From Diplonema papillatum (Eukaryota; Euglenozoa; Diplonemea; Diplonemida; Diplonemidae), in NCBI GenBank assembly GCA_030068145.1, contig JAPJBO010000293.1, positions 62,001 through 126,000 on the forward strand: 64,000 nucleotides of DNA. Reading direction: 5' to 3'. Under the pieces are notes generated by a model that was not told the DNA's origin, made no database searches, and saw only the letters and a list, made by a program, of their open reading frames with translations. This document shows positions 44,222-57,400 of the stretch, piece after piece; the stretch's first letter is position 1, and the number at the start of each line of letters is the position of its first letter. The translations under genes and the position numbers were made by a program.

Positions 44222-44422
44222 CGTCACCACGCAACAACAGGCTTGCCATTGCCCCCAGTTGCGGCGAAATACCGAACCGAGGCGGAGCTCAACCCCTTTC
44301 CTTTTGCTTCACCGAAGAACATAGGGCAGCTTGCCAATTCGCCAACTCCGAGAGCGAACCCAGCAGCAAGTGTAAAGCCCGACCCACAAACAATGCTGGA
44401 GGCCAACCCGTACGTAAAGTAG
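44222..44422 (+). CDS. Possible terminal exon, unknown product
   Basis: A frame ending at the TAG at 44420 includes LPLPPVAAKYRTEAELNPFP, FASPKNIGQLANSPTPRAN and PQTMLEANPYVK. The composition is plausible for a protein C-terminus and an AACAACAG acceptor-like site precedes it. No upstream exon was found. Low confidence. Confidence 0.25.
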   Translation, partial: RHHATTGLPLPPVAAKYRTEAELNPFPFASPKNIGQLANSPTPRANPAASVKPDPQTMLEANPYVK

Positions 44423-44626
44423 AATCCGCCTGAAGCCACCGATGAAACTGTGCACGTGTAGCAAGTGCTGTCTCGGTAAGATGCACAGCACATTTCGCCG
44501 TCGCCCGGAGACTCAGCGCCCTTGCCACCTTCGGCTTCATCATGAAGCGAGATTCGGCGCCTGGCTAGAGTCGGCTCAAGTGGACTTGTGCCGCGTTACT
44601 GGAACCTAAAGATGCTACGGAAAACT

Positions 44627-44880
44627 GCAACCAGGAAAGCACTGGTGGGAAGGTGGCTGCGACCAAGCAGCGTGGGAGGTGGCGGCGCGGGGGCCATGTC
44701 TGAGCCGATGGGTTCGGTGATCGTGGGGAACCGGAGGTCGTCCGCCGAGCGGACGGACAGCGGGAAGGGCAAGGACGCCAGCAGCGATGTCGCCTACAAC
44801 GGGCACTCGTAGAAGACGGGACTGCTCAATAATTCGCAGGCGCTCCTACCAAGCTGACACTGCTGTATCGCAGAATGGAA
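44627..44880 (+). pseudogene. Truncated BRR2 5'-end copy 1
   Basis: Repeats the BRR2 leader, start codon (44697) and the first ~30 codons (MSEPMGSVIVGN, SSAERTDSGKGKDASSDVA). It then jumps across a deletion to a decayed version of sequence coding for about residues 92-118 and stops at TAG. Ends with GAATGGAACTAGTTC. Confidence 0.85.
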
Positions 44881-45046
44881 CTAGTTCGAACAAGGGGAAC
44901 CCGACACTGGTTAGTTAGACCACAGCATCTCGCCTTTTCGCAGGCTCTTGTTGCCTTTTCTCCACCGCGGGCGAGAGGTTACTCGTGTTTTAGGTTTTAT
45001 TTGGAGCAAGCAAAAACCGTTTGGGTTCCATTGAAAGCGAATAACC

Positions 45047-45330
45047 GCAACCAGGAAAGCACTGGGGGGAAGGCGGCTGCGGACAAAGCAGCGTGGGAGG
45101 TGGCGGCGCGGGGGCCATGTCTGAGCCGATGGGTTCGGTGATCGTGGGGAACCGGAGGTCGTCCGCCGAGCGGACGGACAGCGGGAAGGGCAAGAACGCC
45201 AGCAGCGATGTCGCCTGCAGCGGGCACTCGTAGAAGACGGGGAGACCAGCTGCTCAACAATCCGCAGCCGCTCCTACAAAGCTGACACTGCTGTTTCGCA
45301 GAATGGAACTAGTTCAAACAAGGGGAACTT
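45047..45330 (+). pseudogene. Truncated BRR2 5'-end copy 2
   Basis: Same structure as copy 1 and sharing its internal deletion and TAG. Start codon at 45119. It is followed by GTTTTAGGTTTCATTTAGAGCAAGC, which also precedes copy 2 itself (about 44980), so the leader belongs to the duplicated unit. Confidence 0.85.
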
Positions 45331-45485
45331 AGTTAGATCACAGAGGTTTCTCGTGTTTTAGGTTTCATTTAGAGCAAGCAAAAGCCGTTTGGGGTTCATT
45401 GAAAGCGAAACACCGCAACCAGGAAAGCACTGGGGGGGAAGGCGGCTGCGGACAAAGCAGCGTGGGAGGTGGCGGCGCGGGGGCC

Positions 45486-48400
45486 ATGTCTGAGCCGATC
45501 GGTTCGGTGATCGTGGGGAACCAGAGGTCGTCCGACGAGCGGACGGACAGCGGGAAGGGCAAGGACGCCAGCAGTGATGTCGCCTCGCTCGCGAAGCTCG
45601 GCGCGAAGGCGCTCCAGCGGGAGATGGGCACGCGCGTCCAGCGCGCCGCGGAGGACCGCGAGGGCCCGATCAAGCGGAAGAAGACTTCCGCCGAAACCGA
45701 AACCGCCGCCAAGCGGCTCCGCCTCGGCTCGACCATCATCGCCGGCGGAGCAGACGCCCGCAACGGCTACATGCCGAAGACGCGGGAGACCAAGCTCGCC
45801 TGGGAGGAGCTGCTCAACAACCTCCAGGCCCTCCTCGCCGACGACGAGCAGCAAGCCCTGCGGGAATGCGCGGAGGAAGCTCTCGACGTGCTCCGCGACA
45901 CGAAGAAGAGGGACATCGACAAAAAGCCGCTCGTCGAACGCATCCTCGACCTCCGCGTTTCCGACGAGTTTTTCCACAAGATCCTGACCCTGTCCCGGAG
46001 ATTGACGGACTACACGTCGCCGGAGGACAAAAAAGACGTGGACATGATCGACATCGGCGCGGAGGAAGAAGGCGTCGCGGTCGTGTTCGAGGACGAGGAG
46101 AGCGAGGGAGAGTACGAAGAAAACGCGGCCGCCGGCGTCGGCGCGGGGGAGGCGAAGGGGAAAGGCGCGTCAGACGAGATGGTGATCGAAGACGACGAAG
46201 ACGAGGACGGCGTGGAGACCCGGGCGGACGTGGGGCTGCAGTCCGCGAAGAAGGACGAAGAGGACGACGAAGCCGAAGCCCAGGACTACGTCGACGCGAA
46301 GGAAATTGACGCGCATTGGATCCAGCGAACGATGGGCAAGCTCTCCGACAACGAAGAAGCCCACGAAACCCAGCGCCGCGCGGAACAGGTCCTCGCAATC
46401 CTCGCCGACGAGACCAAAACAGACGTCGAATCAGCACTCATGCAGCTCTTCCAGTGGCAGCTGTTCGACTTCATCAAATTGTGCATCAAGAACCGCTGGA
46501 AGATCGTCTGGTGCACGAAGATGACCCGCGCGAAGGGCGAAGCCCGATTCGAGCTGGCCAGCGCCCTCAAAATCAAGGAGTACGGGCCCAGCATCCTCGA
46601 AGAGCTGGAGCGGGAGACGAAGAAGTCGGACGCCGAAAACCGCGCGTTCCGGCAGCAGCTGCGGCAGCAGCAGGCCCAAGGCGCCGGGTTCGAGGACAAG
46701 ACGAAGAACCTGCTCGATTTGAAGGAGCTGACCTTCGAGCACGAGGGCCACACCATGTCGAACACAACCTGCGAGCTCCCCAGGGGCTCGCAGACGGAGA
46801 TGAAGAAGGGGTACAAGACCATCTACGTGCCCGCGTACAAAAAGAGGGTTGCGAACGCGGCGAGCCTGGTGAGCATCAAGTCCCTCCCGGAGTGGACGCA
46901 CCCTGCCTTCGCCAAGATGACGACTCTCAACGCGATGCAGTCGAAGGCGTTTCCTTGCGCCTTCGAACGGGACGACCACATGCTGCTCTGTGCGCCCACT
47001 GCCGCGGGGAAGACCAACGTCGCGATGCTTGCCGTTCTGCACGAAGTGTCGAAGTGCGTCCGCGACGGCCAGATCGACGAGGAGCTACTGGACGACGTGA
47101 AAGTAGTGTACATCGCGCCGATGAAGGCCCTGGTTCAAGAAGTCGTCAGCAACTTCGGAGCCCGGCTCGCGCCGTTTCAGATGAAGGTGTCGGAGCTGAC
47201 CGGGGATTCGAGCATGACGCGCGCCGAGATCGCGGCGTCGCACATGATCGTCACGACGCCGGAGAAGTGGGACATCGTGACGCGGAAGGCGGGCGAAAAA
47301 ACGCACATGCAGCAGGTCAAGCTGCTGATCATCGACGAAATCCACCTCCTGCACGACGCGCGCGGACCGATCCTCGAAGCGATCATCGCGCGAACCATCC
47401 GCCACATCGAGGTGACCCAAGAATACACCCGGCTCCTCGGCCTTAGCGCCACGCTCCCGAACTACGAGGACGTCGCGACGATCCTGCGCGTGCAGAAGTC
47501 CGCTGATCCTTCGAAGAACGGATTGTTCTACTTCGACTCGTCCTACCGGCCGGTCCCCCTGCAGCAGCAGTACATCGGCGTCACCGAAAAAAAACCCATG
47601 AAGCGGCGCGGGGTCATGAACGACATCGTGTACGAGAAGATCATGGCGCAGGCGGGGAAAAACCAGGTCATCGTCTTCGTCCACTCGAGGAAAGACACCG
47701 TGGTGACCGCGAAGATGGTGAGGGACAAGGCACTGGAGAACGAAATGCTCGGCCGGTTCTTCAGCGAAGACGCAGCGAAGAAGGAGCTCCTCGTGTCGGA
47801 GTCGGAGAGCGTGCAAGACCCCGGCTTGCGGAACCTCCTGCCGTTCGGCTTCGGCGTCCATCACGCTGGTTTGGTGCGGAAGGACAGGCAGACCGTCGAA
47901 GACCTGTTTTCGCAGGGGTTCCTGCAGGTGCTTGTGTCGACCGCGACCCTGGCGTGGGGGGTCAACTTGCCCGCGCACACTGTAATCATCAAAGGGACGC
48001 AGATCTACAACCCGGAAAAGGGAAAGTGGACCGAGCTCAGCTCCATGGACGTCCTGCAGATGATCGGGCGGGCTGGGCGGCCGCAGTTCGACACGCAGGG
48101 CGAGGGCATCATCATCACAGGGCAAGCGGAGCTGCAGTTCTACCTTTCCCTCCTCAACCAGCAGCTCCCGATAGAGAGCCAGTTCGTGTCCAAAATCGTC
48201 GACCAGCTAAACGCTGAAGTCGTCATGGGCTCCGTGCAGAACACCCGGGAAGCCAGCCAGTGGCTCAAGTACACGTACCTTTACGTCCGCATGCGTGCCA
48301 ACCCGTCACTCTACGGGATATCCGACGAGGAAATCCAAGACGACCGAAAGCTCGAGCAACGCCGTGCTGACTTGATCCACACGGCGGCCTTGCAACTCGA

Positions 48401-51400
48401 CCGCGCGTCGCTGGTGAAGTACGACCGCAAGTCCGGCCTGCTGGAAGCGACCGACTTGGGGCGGGTTTGCAGCTACTACTACCTCACGTGCGGGACCATC
48501 AGCAAGTTCAACGAGCTGCTGAAGCCGACGATGCACGAATTAGACGTCTTCCGCCTCTTCGCGATGGCGGACGAGTTCAAGCAGATAAGTGTGCGGGAGG
48601 AGGAGAAGATGGAGCTGACGCGGCTGCTGGAAAGAGTCCCGATCCCCGTAAGAGAGGGCGTCGACGACCCTCTCGCGAAAGTGAACGTGCTGCTGCAAAC
48701 TCACATCAGCCAGCTGACGCTCGACGGGTACGCGTTGATGGCAGACATGGTATACGTCACGCAGAGTGCGACGCGTATCGTGCGGGCCATGTTCGAAATC
48801 GTGGTGAAGAAAGGCTGGGCGCAACTCGCCGAGCTGCTGCTCAACGTTGCGAAGCAGGTCCGTCCTTGTTCTTTTCAGTGCTAACTAATCTCGCAGATTG
48901 CCCTCCAATGTATTGCGCAGACTGAAACGACGTAGGCAGCGTGTTTTGGTGGTTGATCCAGAATTCCTGACCTGAATTTGGCACAGAGTAAAGCCAAGTG
49001 GGAAAACGATCAGCTGGCACGCACGAACAAAAGTGCCTTTCTTGCGGTCCGCCCAGCCGACCGCCTGAGTTGGTCATCACCCCCGATTTCCACTACGAGC
49101 CGCGGATCCACGGGAGCAGCGAACCGTTCCTCATCTTCGTGAAAGTTCACGGGAAGTACTAAATGCAAAAAATCGCCGATAAATAGCCGTTTTCACCCTT
49201 TGGGGTGGACTTGGGAAGTTCTTAGTAAGTTCATGGGAAGTTAGGGAGTTAAGTTTTTTTCTACTGTGGATCACACCATTCAAACCTCAAACAAACGCTA
49301 AAAAGGTTGAGCGCCGGATCTGGCTGTCGCATTCGCCCTTGCGGCAGATGAAGGGCATCCCGCTTGAGACCATCGACCGGCTCGAAAAGAAGAATTTCAG
49401 CTGGGACCGGTACTACAACCTGTCGCCCAGCGACCTCGCGACCCTCATCGACAACCCCGCGGCGGCGAAGAAGATCCACCGCTACATCCACATGCTCCCC
49501 CGGCTGGAGCTCGACGCCACCGCCCAGCCGATCACCCGCAGCCTGCTCCGCATCGAGCTAGTCATCACCCCCGATTTCCACTACGAGCCGCGGATCCACG
49601 GCAGCAGCGAACCTTTCCTCATCTTCGTCGAAGATCCGGACGGTGAGCGGCTGCTGCACGTCGAACCGTTCGTCCTGAAGGAACAATACAGCCGAGAGGA
49701 GCAACTCGTCTACTTCTACGTGCCCATGTTCGAACCCATGCCGCCGCAGTACTTCATCAAGGTCATCTCGGAGCGCTGGCTGTGGAGCGAGACTGTCCTG
49801 CCGGTGCGCTCTTTGTTTGTTGTATTGTGTATAAGTACCTGCTTTGTAGGAAATGCTTGAGAAGACTGCCAGTTGCGAAAGATGCTGTAGCCCACACGAA
49901 ACACAGGTAAATCTGGGTTTAGTGTAAGCGTTCAAAAAAAAACTTACTTTGTTACTGTAATGTAGTTGTATTGTTTTCTCCCCCTCTAGCCTCCTTCGAA
50001 ATGAGCACAAGGCAGTCCCTCGAGTATTTTGTCTAACAAATGCAATTTGTCAAGAGCAAAAACAGATCGATGGCAGCGTACCACCCTCCCCCCTTAGGCA
50101 GTGCTCTGCCTAAACATTAAACTAAGATTTTCCCCCCCGTTAGATGAACAAAACAGGTTTGAAGGAAGTGCGCACAAACAGTCCCGGAAAGGCTAACCCA
50201 TAACGAAAGCGTGCACCAAATATACAACCCGTAACCATATAGCCCTTTCTGCTCTAAGAGAACCCATTCACGAACGGTCACACGGAGACCCTAAAACCGC
50301 GAACTTTATCTCTAAGCAAAGGAAGCGCCGGATCCGTTTTTGCAAGAATAGTTAAGCATTACGTGATTCACCCAATCGCAAAACTTGAAAGAGAACGCTG
50401 GCAGCGGGTTTGGGAGGAGATTATCCGAACGATCAATGTTCACTCACTAACAGGCTAACTTCCTCTGGCACGTGCAAACAAAGCACCTGCTTTGTAGGAA
50501 ACACTTGAGGTGACCGCCAGTTAACAGAGAAAAATATATAAGCATACCTACTACCCTCATAGTACCCGCCTCACAGCATCAATGGTCAACTGGAGGCCCT
50601 AAAACACCGAACCTCTAAACCACAACAAACGCTAAAAATGTGCTGCAGCACACGAACACAGCCAAAACTGGGTTTCGTGGCGGGCGTAAACGCAGCGAAA
50701 AAGGCCCACTTCGTAGTTGCAGTGTTTCACCCCTCTCTAGCTTCCGTCGAAAAAAAGCCCCCAAGGCAGCCTATCGAGTATTTTGTCCGCAAACGTAGAC
50801 GACGAGCACTGTGACCTCGAAGATGAACGCTAATGGCGTGCGTGGGATGAGACTAGCCGGTGTACGGTGAGAACAACCCGGTTGTCACGTCAAAAGACCG
50901 TGGGAAGCGTTTGTGGCACCTGGTAAACATGTTCTCGGAAGAGCTAATAGGGCCGCTACTCACCTCGGCGCAAGCAACCAAACTCACGCTTATTACTCTT
51001 GCGCGTGAAACGAGATGCTTTGGTGGCGCTCTGCACTCCAAAAATACCCATCGCTCGTCCCGAACCCAGCAGTGTTAAAATCAGGAACGCTGACGAGGTC
51101 CGCAAAGTTGCGGCAGACAGCGTGTCGTTCCTCCAGCCAAACACTCAATCTCTCTCTCATCGCAGATCTCGTTCCGCCAGCTGATTCTCCCCGAGAAGAC
51201 GCACGCTCACACGGAGCTGCTGGATCTCAAACTTCTGCCGATCGCCGCGCTTGGCACCAAGGAATACGCCGACCTGTACCCGTTCAAAGAATATAACTCG
51301 ATCCAGACCCAGGTACGCCTCCTCCTCATTGGCTGTCTCCACCAACGCCACCATGCAAACCCCGCAAAAAGAGCATTCTCGTGGAGATGTTCAACTTTTT

Positions 51401-54400
51401 TGGTAGTACCGTTGTGCTGGTCAACGACTGCCTGTCTTTGGCGCGGGATCCCAACAGACAGCATCTCAACCTCAGTTGATCGTCGGTATATCAACCACCA
51501 ACCCAAACAGGTGTTCCACTCTCTGTTCAAGAACAACGACAACGTGTTGATATGTGCCCCAACTGGGTCGGGAAAGACGCTTTGTGCGGAAGTTGCGTTG
51601 TTTCGGTTGTTTGAAGAAAGTAAAGGCGCTCGTGCACGGGCCGTTTATGTAGCGCCTACGCAAGACATCGTTGACAACACGTACTCCGTATGCCTTGCCT
51701 CATTATGTAAGGTTGGTCGTTCGGTCCTCGACGACTTTTTTATGGTAACAAGCTTGCTTGTCTATATCAAAAAGTGTCGGATGGCAGCGTGCTGTGTTAA
51801 ATCACTCAAAACAGGGTTTACACGCGAACGCACAAACAAGAAACATGCCGGCTGTGCCTACCCTGACCTACCGAACGTAGATTGGGATACCATCCCAGTC
51901 GTACTATATCCGGCGAGCCGCCCGGCTGCTGTGGGACGAAGACAATGCGTTTTTCATGGTAACAAGCTTGCTTGTGTATTAAAAAGTGTCGGATGGCAGC
52001 GTGCTGTGCTAAATCACTCAAAACAGGGTTTACACACGTACGCACCAACAATAAACCACAATAAACGCTAAATAAATATGCCGGCTGTGCCTACCCTGAC
52101 CTACCGAACGTAGATTGGGATACCATCCCAGTCGTACTATATCCGGCGAGCCGCCCGGCTGCTGTGGGACGAAGACAATGCGTTTTTGCCCCATCATGCG
52201 ACACCGCCCATGATGTCGCCAACGGACGACACTGTTCGCGTTGTGGCGGTGTTTGTATCGCCTCATGCCTCAGGGGCAGGGACAAAAAATCTTGCGGATT
52301 GCCCTACAATGCATTTGCAGGCGGAAAAGATGTGGGCGGCGTGTTTTGTCCAGACTTCTCAATCTAGAAATGAAACCAGGGTAAAAACGATCAGCCGGCA
52401 CGCGCAAGTAAAAGTAGAACCGCCATCCCTACATATATATGGTGCAACCGGGAGACTTTAAAAACCCGGATCCCTAAGCGAACTTGCACTTTAAAAATGC
52501 ACCAAATATGTACAACCCGTAACCATTTAGCCCTTTCTTGCTCTACGAGAACCCATTCATGAACGGTCACACGGAGACCCTAAACCCCCGGAATTTCAAG
52601 CTAACTTTAACTCTAAACCCCCACTTTGCAGGATTGGAAGGAAAAGTTTGGAGACAAGCTCGGGAAGGCGGTCGTTATGCTGACAGGTGAAACCGTTCAT
52701 GACTTGAAGCTCCTGGAGGTCTGTCGCCTGTTCCACTTCTTTCCACACCCTGCGCACACGAAAAACAAGCATCTTTTATCTTATCATTTTCATCACCGTT
52801 GGCTAGTTGATGGCTGGACGTCCGTTGCTTCGTTTATCACTAGCCGAGGCTTGGCCACGTCAAGGTGGACGGTACAGCAGCACAGCTCGTGCGGGGAAAC
52901 ACTCAAATTCACAAATTTCCGTCTTCTTGTCGTCTTCTTGTTGCGTTAGTGGTTGGTCCGGTTTTGAGGCGTGAGAGTGCCTACCTTGGTTCCCCATGAG
53001 TAGGAAGCCGACATGTATCCCGTAAACGGCACACATGCCGGACCTATCCCATGCAGTGGTTGGTCCGGTTATGAGGTGTGAGAGTGCCTACCTTGGTCCC
53101 CCATGAGTAGGAAGCCGACATGTATCCCGTAAACGGCACACATGCCGGACCTATCCCATGCAGTGGTTGGTCCGGTTATGAGGTGTGAGAGTGCCTACCT
53201 TGGTCCCCCATGAGTAGGAAGCCGACATGTATCCCGTAAACGGCACACATGCCGGACCTATCCCATGCAGTGGCTGGTCCGGTTTTGAGGCGTGAGAGTG
53301 CCTACCTTGGTCCCCCATGAGTAGGAAGCCGACATGTATCCCGTAAACGGCACACATGCCGGACTCCAGGGTTAGGCGACGCGCTTGGCCGCCACACACA
53401 ATATTCGGAGGTACCTATCCCCCCCCAGTGCTGATGCTAAGACCCCTAAACTCGGCATCGTTGTCAGCCGGACGTGGGTGGGGTACCCACAGTAGGTCCA
53501 CAGTGGGTTGCACCAGGAAGGGGGGGTCAGATTCTGCCAACGACTCCGCAATCTGGCCGCTTAGGGCCACCCCTGGGAGGGGGGGGGGGGGTAGGTAGTC
53601 GTGAAAGATCACATTGTCGGAATGTGTATACACGGGGTTTCACAAAAGAAAAACAACTTTCATTCTAAAACGACCCGGCTTCTTTTTCAAAACTCGAAAC
53701 CCTCTAAAAAAGACCCGCACAGCGAAAATCATGGGTTGGAAAGGCGAACTGCTGCTGGTCAGAGGCTGCCAAACTCTGCGAACCGGACCAGCCGACAGTT
53801 GTTCAAGTTTGCCACATTCTCGGGACGTGCCGCGCTGTGAAAAGACACTCAGCTTGTTGCGAAGGGAGCGAAACCTCCGCGCACCTATCACCGAAGGACG
53901 GATGGAGTCGCAGGACCCAAAAGCAGCCGACCGGTGAAAGTGAGGTTATACTTTACTGCAGCCGTTACTCTAAGTACCAGGGAAAGCTACACGGGAGCCA
54001 AGCTTGACGTGTTCGGCGGTACTGCAGAGCCACGGGCCTACGGGTCAAGTGGCTACCGATTTCCCAAACTAAAGCATCAGGGCTTGGCGCACCTTGGGGC
54101 TTGGTGCTCGCGCTGAACACAAGCTCGTCGAGACGGTCAGCCGCAGGTGTGGCACTGTGCTGCCTCCGACTCAAGCTTTGCAAGCTGTGGTTGACCGTCA
54201 CGTTCCTGGACCAGGAGCGGCCTTTTTCTCTTTTTTCTTTTCTCAGCCGTTACTCACTTCAAGCCCTGAACCTAGCACATACACACACCCCGACAGGCCG
54301 GAGACATTATCGTGTCCACAGCACAGTACTGGGACCAACTGTCTCGGAAGTGGCAGAAGCGAAAGAACGTGACATCGGTGGCGTTGTTCATCGTTGATGA

Positions 54401-57400
54401 GTTGCACATGCTGAACTCCGTGCAGGGGCCGACACTCGAGATTGTGGTCTCCCGTATGCGGTACATCAGTTCGCAGCTGAAAGATCACAAAATCCGCATC
54501 GTCGCACTCTCCCACTCCCTCCTGCATGCACGCGACGTCGGCCTGTGGCTGGGCACCAATCTGCAAACGTCGACGTTCAACTTCCACTCCACCGCAAGGC
54601 CGGTTCCCCTTGAAATGCACTTCCGAACCTTCGATCAGGCATGCCCTTTTCTTGTGTTATCTATGCGTTGTTGGTGCTAAGAATTACTAGTAGTTGACAG
54701 CGTGTGCTGCGTGTTAAGTTTTAAGTTAGCAACGCGGGGAAGTTCCACCCGTGCGCCACCACACAAGGGAAGATGGTCCTTTTAGGCATCTTTGCTCGCC
54801 TATGTGAACCCTGGGGGGCAGTACGTTATTAAGCAGCCCTCTGGGGCCATATCGGGACGGCGACAGGTGAGCAGCGGCTCGTACCATCTGCAGGTACAAG
54901 CGACACTCTGCTTCACGAAAGCCAATCTTCGCCCATTTTGGACTCATGGCACTTCAGAGCCACGGGCCACGGGTTTCCAAACTAAAGGGTGGCGTACTTT
55001 ACGGCCTGGCGCTTGCGCTACACCAACCGTAGAGACTCAACTCTGACTCAAGCTTTGCATGCTGCGGCTTGTGGGGGTGATTTCGCCTTGTTTTCGCATT
55101 CTGCAACCATTATTTTAGCCTAAGCGAGCGTCCAACCAACCGCCCTTTCGGAGCGTTTTATGGGTATTGGAGTGGTAGTCTCGAGTTTTGGATTTCTGGT
55201 GATGCCCAGTTTGGGGTTCTGATGTTTTCCCTTAAGGAATTGCTTGGGAATTGCCTTGTGGGGGTGCACCGTTAGAAGAATCGTCGATGCATCGCCGGTC
55301 TTCTGTCAACGAAACACCTCCCCCACACAGAACGGATTTACCAGTCGACAGCTGGCAATGTACAAACCGACCTTCCTCGCCATTAGACAACACTCACGGG
55401 ACAAGCCCGCGGTCGTCTTCACGCCGTCAAAGCGTATTACGGTATGCCACACTTTTAGTCCTGGGCCACGTGACCAGAGGCGTGCTTTTTTTTACATAAG
55501 CGCCAGCTTGAAAGGAAATGCTCGACGATGCTGCCCGACAAAGAACAGAAGGGATCCCAAGTGCTGTAACTACCGAACCACGTGTTGAACGGATGTGAGG
55601 TCATGCGGGCCTACCCCTACACGACAACTCACACAAACACAACAGGTCAAAAGTCCTGAGTGAGAAAACAACACACGGTGGTGTAAGCGAAGAACAAAGG
55701 CCTGCGGTTGGCAGCGTTTTGTGACCGCAACAGGTGATCACACACGCGCGACCGAACCCCCTGTCGTGACACACCGTCAAGGGCCGGTGGAGAGGAAGCC
55801 AGGCGAACAGTCGCAGTTTGGAACTCCTGCATTTCACTGGCAAGGAAACTTGCTCCCAGTGTTCGCGTGGACGCTCTCCAAACCAAACGAGTTGACCAGA
55901 AACAAAGGACTGATCCTGTTTTGGTGGGTATCCGCGCTCCTGCTGGAGCTTTGCTTGGGATTCGCCGAATCAAACACCTGTTTACGACAAGAATACCCTG
56001 AAGCGCTGCCCGGTGCTGCGTGTGCGACGGGAGCTAAAATGAGGGGTTCGGATCCAGTTTGCTGACATTCCAAGGATGGCTAATCGAAACCCGTACGAAT
56101 CGGAACCGGGGACCCCCCGCACCGTTTAGAGAGTTTACCTGGAAGCAACCTACCACCCCTGGGTGGGCTAGTCTGGCACTTGCTGTCGCGGAATGCCGAA
56201 GGGATCCCAAGTGCTGTAACTACCGAACCACGTGTTGAACGGACGTGAGGTCATGCGGGTTTACCCCTACACGACAAATCACACAAACACAACAGGTCAA
56301 AGTTCTGAGTGAGAAAACAACACACGGTGGTGTAAGCGAAGAAAAAAATCAGATTGTGTTTGTATTGTATTCGCCCCTTACCTCTACATTCTCTCCCTTC
56401 CATTCGGAGTCGAAGCAGCTACGTCGAGTATTGGAAGAAACAAAGGATATCAGCACACCCCACCCTGAAAAAGCCAGCTGGGACACCCTGTTTCCAGGTC
56501 TACCACACCACTACGCCCAACGTTGCGGCGCGCCTTTGATGTACCACAGCCCGTGAACAGTGCACGCCTGCCCTCACGGCGCCTGCACTTACTAGCACCC
56601 AACGCGACGCGTAGGTTGGGTGGCTGCCTAGCAACACGCATTCCCACCACCTTTTCTTGCAGATCGATATGGTGGTCGAGCTCGTGACCCTGTGTAAAGG
56701 CGATATCAATCCGGCGCAGTTCATCCACTGCAACACGGAGCTGATCGAAAAGTACGTCGGGAAGATCAAGGACAAGCTCCTGCAAAAGTCGATGCAGTAC
56801 GGGATCGGGTTCTTCTACGAGGGCATGGCGGAAGTTGACCGAATGCTCGTTACGCGGCTGTTCGACAACGGCCTGATCCAAATCGTAGTGATGCCGTACA
56901 CCCTGTGCTACCAAGTCCGTGTTTCGGGGCACATGGTCGTGATCGCAGGTACGCAGTACTACAACGGCGCAGAACATCGACACGCTGACTACAACCTGGC
57001 GGACCTCTTCCAGATGATGTCGAAGGCAGGTCGACCGTTGGTGGACCAGCAAAGCGTTTGCATGGTCATGTGCCACACGCCGAAGAAGGAAAGCTTGAAA
57101 AAGATGCTCTACGAGCCGTGCCCTGTGGAGAGCATGTTGGACATGGCCATCGCCGACCACTTCAACGCCGAAATCGTCTCGCGGAGCATCGAGTCGAAGC
57201 AGGACGCTGTGGACTACCTCACGTGGACGTACCTCTACAGACGGCTGCGGCAAAACCCGAATTTCTACAAGATGTACGGCGTGAGCCACGAGCATATCTC
57301 CGAGTATCTGTCGGAGCTGACGGAGACGTCGATCAAATACCTGGAGCAGGCAGGCTGCATCACCGTCGAAGAGCGCCGGGACGAGGACGGACAGGTCCAA

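Noticed and set aside
46316-47446. Second plus-strand frame inside BRR2 exon 1
   Set aside because: Arg/Pro/Ala-rich out-of-frame shadow; the main frame has all helicase motifs.
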